DNA from: a bacterium
GTDB lineage: Bacteria > Vulcanimicrobiota > JABDET01
Reading direction: 5' to 3'
Assembly: GCA_021817145.1 (NCBI GenBank)
Contig: JAKAVV010000007.1
Location: 1-64,000 of the forward strand
Length of the DNA: 64,000 bases
Shown: in pieces, positions 59,828 through 64,000 of the stretch
Numbering within the stretch: position 1 is the first letter of the stretch
Layout: the number at the start of each line of letters is the position of its first letter
Translations under genes and position numbers: made by a program
Notes under the pieces: generated by a model
Database searches by the model: none
Told to the model about the DNA's origin: nothing
The model's input: only the letters and a program-made list of their open reading frames with translations

Positions 59828-62800
59828 TTGACTCCTCCAAAATTTTTTCCGCCCCAACGTGGTAATGCTCGACACGGGTAATCGGTTCCCATCCTAAACG
59901 AACAGGATCCTGAATTTCATGAATTTCGGGATTCGATCCGCAGTTGTAAACCACATAAAGCCAGTAATCTTTTTTTAATCTTACCGCTGTTTTATACTCG
60001 TTAAAACTTAAAATCACTTCCCCGACTCCTGCCCTCCCTTTTACTTCGATAAACCGAACTTCAATGGCTGTTTTCGGATCTTCAGGATGGGGTTTCCGAG
60101 AAATCAGGTCAAAACCGCGGCTTTGTTCCTCCACGCTTTCCACTTTCCAGCCTTTTGATTCTTCATATTCAATCACTTTTTCCACTGCCATTTTTTCTAT
60201 TTCCTCATCCCGAACCATAGGGGCAAAAGAAGAGGATGAGCGTTCCGGATGAGGCAAAACCCACGCTCTCCCAATGCGGTGAATGTCGCTGATGCTGATG
60301 TGGCGTTCCTGTTCCAATTCCTTTAGTCTGCGCTCCAGCCTTTCATTCAATTCATCCAGGCGATCTTCCACTTGTTTAATATTAGCGGCAGTCATTAAGC
60401 TGTTAGGATCCTGCTGGCTTTTTTCCACAAGCTCTGCCAGCCGAAGATTCTGGCGGTTGATAAGAGACTTTAAACTGATCTCAATATGGCGGGAAATAAT
60501 CTCGATCTCTTTTTCTCGTTCTTTTTTAATTTCATTCAAAAACGGTTTTAATGCTACTTCAATTAAAAAATGTTCTACTTGATTGTTATCTGGCAGATCT
60601 TCTTTTTCAGGGACACAGGTATTGGGAAGGGCAGGAACAAAATCCAGAAAAAGGGTGGGCTGCCGGATCATCATTTTTCCGCTGATTCCTGTTTCCACCA
60701 CAAAAAGTCGATGATGCAGAGCATTTCCTCTTCCATCCCGAATGGCTGCTGAAAAAACGTCCAATCTGGCAGGCGCGCTTCTATGCAGATCAAAAAAGAC
60801 TGCCCCTTTATTTAGATCGGTTTGAACCTGTTCTTGAACTCTTTCTCGAGTTGCTTCAAACAAGGGATGTCCAGGAGTAACCCATTCTAAAGTTGGATCC
60901 TGGGTCAAGAAAGATTTATCAAACACAATTTGTTTGTACTCTTTTCCTAATTTTCCAAATTGAGGCTCTAGAATTTCCCCAAGAGACCAGAGGGTTCTGG
61001 GGATTTTCCCAATCCGATAAACATGGGTTTGTTTCCCCAATTCTTTGGGTTGAATTCCAGCGATAGGAGCAGACTGGACAAAAAACTCTTCAATCACTTC
61101 TGGAACCAATCGCCGTTCTTTCGCCTCAGCCGATTTTCCTATAATAGCCGATAGATTCAAATCCCTTTTGGCAAGCCCTTCCAGAGTTGAATTCGTAATC
61201 TGCTTAAATTTTTCCAGATCAAACTGCTCTACAATTCGGCTTTTAATCGTTTCCTCTGTTAAATTTCTGGCATACATATCCCGAATCATCCGCTCCAATT
61301 GATTGGGCTGGAAAATATCCCCAATCACATTAAAAATCTTGCCGGTTCTCTTTGGATCAAGGGCATCTTCAATCTGCTTAATTCGTACAAATAGTTCCTG
61401 AAGAACTCGACCTTCACGGGTGTTTGTGGACACAAAATTGAGAACAAGGCAGTCTTTTTCCTGTCCATACCGATGGATCCGCCCCATCCTTTGTTCAAGA
61501 CGCACAGGATTCCAGGGGATGTCATAATTGATCATAAACCAGCAGAATTGAAGATTAATCCCTTCTCCTGCTGCTTCAGTGGCAGCCATCACCTGACATT
61601 CTTCCTTGAACTCCCGTTCAGCAGATAGACGGGTTCCCGGTGTGTCTCGATCCCCGATCTTCATCCCGCCGTGAATCTGTGTGATGCTTAATCCCCATTC
61701 TCTCAGTTTTCCGAGAGGACGTCCATCTTTTCCATCTCCTGCCAGGAAATCAAGTGTGTCTTTATGTTCTGTAAAAATCAGGAGCTTCATTCTGGGATCT
61801 TTAAAGACCCCTTCCTGGGTCATCACTTCTTTTAACTTGACCAGTTTGGTTTCAATCTCTTTTTTTTCAAGCTGCTGCGCCTGCTCGATCAATTTGGAAA
61901 TTCGCGCGATCTCTTCTTTAAGTTCAGCGGGATCATAAGACAAAACCAGATTTTCAATCTGCTGAATAATTTCTTGCTGCTCCTCTTCTGTATAGTCATC
62001 AAAATCTTCGGGGATCTTGCTTTCAATCTGATTTTTTCGGAAATGTTCCGGATCTTCTAAAATCTTTTTCCGTTTATCCCGCATCCGTTCAAGACTTTTC
62101 CTTGCCGCATAAATACTGGAAGCAAATCGGCGCTGGAGCAGAGCCATGATAAAACCAAGAGCCCTGCCTCTGGTGCTTTTATCCTCTGCCGCTTTTACAG
62201 ACTGATCTTCGACAAATCGGGTTAATGCGTCATAAAATTCCCATTCTTCTTCATTAATTTGAAAATCGCTGGTTTTAACATTTCGTTTCGTGAAAAGAGA
62301 TTTTACTTCCCCTGTCTCCGGATCGGGAAAAGAGACCAGAGCCTCTTTCACACGGCGAAGATAAAAAGGGGCTTCATGTCTTTTCATCGCCTCTTCAATG
62401 CTTTTAACATCCCCATAAACATCTTTGTCCAGAAGCTGAAGAAACAAACAGAAATTTTTTGGATCCCCTTTATGAGGGGTAGCAGTCATCAAAAAATAGT
62501 GGTCTGTCAATTCAGAAAGGGTTTCCCCAAGACGATAAGCAAGGGTTTTGTGATCCGGACTGTAAGCGCTCATTTTGTGAGCTTCATCCACGACAATTAA
62601 ATCCCAATGGCTTCTGAGCAGGCTTTCCCTGGCATCTTCAATCACTGAAACCCAGGAAATAGATGTGATAACCTGATTTTTTTCCTGCCAGGGGTTTGAT
62701 CCATAGTTCGCGCGCAGGATATCGCTGCGGATAATTTCAAAATTTTCTCGAAATTTATCTTTCAGCTCCCTCTGCCACTGAAAAGAAAGGTTGGCAGGAG

Positions 62801-63263
62801 CAACGATCAAAATGCGCTTGATCAATCCTCGAATTTTAAGTTCTTTAATGAGAAGCCCAGCCATAATCGTTTTCCCTGCTCCTGGATCATCTGCCAGCAG
62901 AAATCGAATCCGCGGGAGTTTAAGAAAATAATCATAAACAGCTTCCAACTGATGGGGAAGAGGCTGGATTCTGGCAGTGGATAAAGAAAAATACGGATCA
63001 TACTCATAAGCAAGGGCAAGGCGCCTGGCTTCAATCCCCAACCGAAACCGAACAGGATCCCCATTAAACTCCTGTTCTTCCGGCGAAGATTCCAGGGTGG
63101 CTAATTGTTCAGAGGAAAGAACCCGCTCATAAACCTGATTGGTGCGCAGACCTTTCCCCACCAATTTCAAGGATTCCCCCATTGGAATGGAGACAATCAC
63201 TTGAACAGGTTCCGGGAAAAGCAGCCCTTGCACAATGCTGTTTTCTTTTATCGGTTCAGTCAT
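59820..63263 (-). CDS. SNF2-family helicase with C-terminal DUF3883-like domain
   Basis: 1147 residues. SNF2 core: LADDPGAGKTIMAGLLIKEL (Walker A) near 130, LIVVDEAHKMSAYSPDHKT (DEAH) near 225, YFLMTATPHKGDPKNF, and helicase-C motifs LLIFTEHKDTLDFL and EQRMGRIHRYGQEKD. A long coiled region follows near 940-1000. The last 100 residues read KVIEYEESKGWKVESVEEQS and VRFIEVKGRAGVGEVILSFN, a DUF3883-type nuclease-fold domain with an IEVKGR core. It resembles DrmD-type SNF2 proteins of DISARM. The ATG at 63263 has AAGGAA upstream. First recognisable gene of the operon. Confidence 0.9.
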   Translation of the reverse strand: MTEPIKENSIVQGLLFPEPVQVIVSIPMGESLKLVGKGLRTNQVYERVLSSEQLATLESSPEEQEFNGDPVRFRLGIEARRLALAYEYDPYFSLSTARIQPLPHQLEAVYDYFLKLPRIRFLLADDPGAGKTIMAGLLIKELKIRGLIKRILIVAPANLSFQWQRELKDKFRENFEIIRSDILRANYGSNPWQEKNQVITSISWVSVIEDARESLLRSHWDLIVVDEAHKMSAYSPDHKTLAYRLGETLSELTDHYFLMTATPHKGDPKNFCLFLQLLDKDVYGDVKSIEEAMKRHEAPFYLRRVKEALVSFPDPETGEVKSLFTKRNVKTSDFQINEEEWEFYDALTRFVEDQSVKAAEDKSTRGRALGFIMALLQRRFASSIYAARKSLERMRDKRKKILEDPEHFRKNQIESKIPEDFDDYTEEEQQEIIQQIENLVLSYDPAELKEEIARISKLIEQAQQLEKKEIETKLVKLKEVMTQEGVFKDPRMKLLIFTEHKDTLDFLAGDGKDGRPLGKLREWGLSITQIHGGMKIGDRDTPGTRLSAEREFKEECQVMAATEAAGEGINLQFCWFMINYDIPWNPVRLEQRMGRIHRYGQEKDCLVLNFVSTNTREGRVLQELFVRIKQIEDALDPKRTGKIFNVIGDIFQPNQLERMIRDMYARNLTEETIKSRIVEQFDLEKFKQITNSTLEGLAKRDLNLSAIIGKSAEAKERRLVPEVIEEFFVQSAPIAGIQPKELGKQTHVYRIGKIPRTLWSLGEILEPQFGKLGKEYKQIVFDKSFLTQDPTLEWVTPGHPLFEATRERVQEQVQTDLNKGAVFFDLHRSAPARLDVFSAAIRDGRGNALHHRLFVVETGISGKMMIRQPTLFLDFVPALPNTCVPEKEDLPDNNQVEHFLIEVALKPFLNEIKKEREKEIEIISRHIEISLKSLINRQNLRLAELVEKSQQDPNSLMTAANIKQVEDRLDELNERLERRLKELEQERHISISDIHRIGRAWVLPHPERSSSSFAPMVRDEEIEKMAVEKVIEYEESKGWKVESVEEQSRGFDLISRKPHPEDPKTAIEVRFIEVKGRAGVGEVILSFNEYKTAVRLKKDYWLYVVYNCGSNPEIHEIQDPVRLGWEPITRVEHYHVGAEKILEESNG

Positions 63264-63282
63264 TGATGAGGTTCCTTTTTTA

Positions 63283-64000
63283 TTAAAAATCCATTTTGTA
63301 GAAAACAAGCCCTGACCAGAGTTTAGGGTAAAAATCAGTGGATTTGTGCGGCATTTTTTCTCCTGATTCAGCCACTTTTCTGACCTGCTCTGGTTTCACA
63401 GGGTTTAAAAAAAATGCTGCTCGATGAGAATTGTTTTTAATCCTTTGCAGAACTTCTTCAGGCCATCGGATATACTCAATCCATTCATCGCTTTTTTCAG
63501 CGGGAATCTGCAGCAGGCGTTGGAAAATTAAATGGTGCAGCAGAAAAACATCCAGCTCCCTCAGGACCGCAGGAACTTCGGGAAACTCTTTTTCTATATC
63601 AACAGAAGGTTTAAGAACAGCTGCAAGAAACTTTCCACCTAAAGTCACCCCAAAAGAATGGTTCTTTCTCCCCATTCTCTCAAGCATGGAAGATAAATCA
63701 GGAGCTGTATTTAAATCAAAATAATGGTTCAAGCCCTGTTCCAGGAGTTGAATCTGGGATTCGGAAAGATTTTTTAAAACGCGGTGGGTTGGGAGAATCT
63801 TCAACCCTTTATTTTGCAGACTGACAAAAGTTCCAAGCCTGAAATTAAAAGGGGCTTCATCAACTGTGGAAGAGCAGAAAATAGATCGGAGCTCCTGCTG
63901 GTATGCAAGACTGGTTTCATAGCGGTGATGCCCATCCGCAATTAAAAGATTTTTGTCTTTAAAAAATGAGGAAATACTTCGCAAAACTTCAGGCTCCAAA
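63283..64000 (-). CDS. DUF1015 family protein, 5' end beyond the window
   Basis: At least 238 codons of the C-terminal half. The diagnostic motif NLLIADGHHRYETSLAYQQE is at the visible start, followed by FNFRLGTFVSLQNKGLKILP and a long helical end. DUF1015 proteins are widespread housekeeping-type proteins with kinase-like features; their function is not settled. The gene ends 20 bases before the SNF2 start on the same strand, so the defence operon may be transcribed from upstream of this gene. Confidence 0.85.
   Translation of the reverse strand, partial: LEPEVLRSISSFFKDKNLLIADGHHRYETSLAYQQELRSIFCSSTVDEAPFNFRLGTFVSLQNKGLKILPTHRVLKNLSESQIQLLEQGLNHYFDLNTAPDLSSMLERMGRKNHSFGVTLGGKFLAAVLKPSVDIEKEFPEVPAVLRELDVFLLHHLIFQRLLQIPAEKSDEWIEYIRWPEEVLQRIKNNSHRAAFFLNPVKPEQVRKVAESGEKMPHKSTDFYPKLWSGLVFYKMDF

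Noticed and set aside
45106-63263. BREX or a complete canonical DISARM system
   Set aside because: No PglZ, BrxC-type gene, or DrmA/DrmB helicase/DUF1998 gene is visible; only the methyltransferase and SNF2 parts are comparable.

Overview
The window is a bacterial chromosome segment of moderate-to-low G+C. It has housekeeping operons on both strands and two or three accessory patches. I cannot place it in a phylum. SpoVS, a 3D-domain protein, LemA/TPM proteins, zinc-ribbon Yip1 proteins, a separate methylmalonyl-CoA mutase large subunit and many short hairpin repeats suggest an uncultivated, Gram-positive-like or deep-branching lineage. No rRNA or other taxonomic marker is present to test that.

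Layout. 0-7.7 kb: methylmalonyl-CoA mutase (cut by the left edge), a LemA-TPM-TPM operon, an alkaline-phosphatase-superfamily enzyme and a biotin-dependent acyl-CoA carboxyltransferase. 7.7-20.6 kb: PHP phosphatase, leucyl aminopeptidase and SpoVS on the minus strand, then a response regulator, NAD(P)HX repair enzyme, ComF, sugar nucleotidyltransferase, NHL protein, isocitrate dehydrogenase, 3D protein and acyl-CoA synthetase. 20.6-25.3 kb: a decayed accessory island with a broken IS630, a collapsed IS21 and frameshifted DUF1828 genes. It lies between the 3' end of tmRNA and a 20/21-nt direct repeat of that end, so it looks like an island integrated at ssrA. 25.3-36.9 kb: tmRNA, ferredoxin, Rho, aspartate-semialdehyde dehydrogenase, aspartokinase, enoyl-CoA hydratase family, phospholipase D family, a hybrid response regulator/histidine kinase and two Yip1 proteins. 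36.9-39.4 kb: tRNA-His and tRNA-Arg, followed by an IS21 end remnant and an ATPase/DUF4276 pair. 39.4-45.1 kb: QueA, then a cysteine-synthesis cluster (cysteine synthase, aminotransferase, JAMM peptidase, and a sulfur carrier-E1-rhodanese fusion) interrupted by an array of hairpins.

45.1-63.3 kb is the most unusual part: one minus-strand, largely translationally coupled operon of defence-type genes. In transcription order it holds a SNF2 helicase with a DUF3883-like end, a DEAD/DEAH-type helicase, a truncated frameshifted DUF1156 methyltransferase, a SIR2-like remnant, a small gene, an ATPase/DUF4276 pair, a full DUF1156 methyltransferase, two uncharacterised genes, a PIN-like protein, a second ATPase with a TOPRIM-like partner, and a DUF499 ATPase. 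With the pair at 37.5-39.2 kb the window holds three ATPase + small nuclease-like pairs. The DUF1156/DUF499/helicase core resembles DISARM-related antiviral gene sets. The nested pairs, the PIN pair and the duplicated DUF1156 start suggest modules inserted into one transcription unit. The window ends inside a DUF1015 gene.
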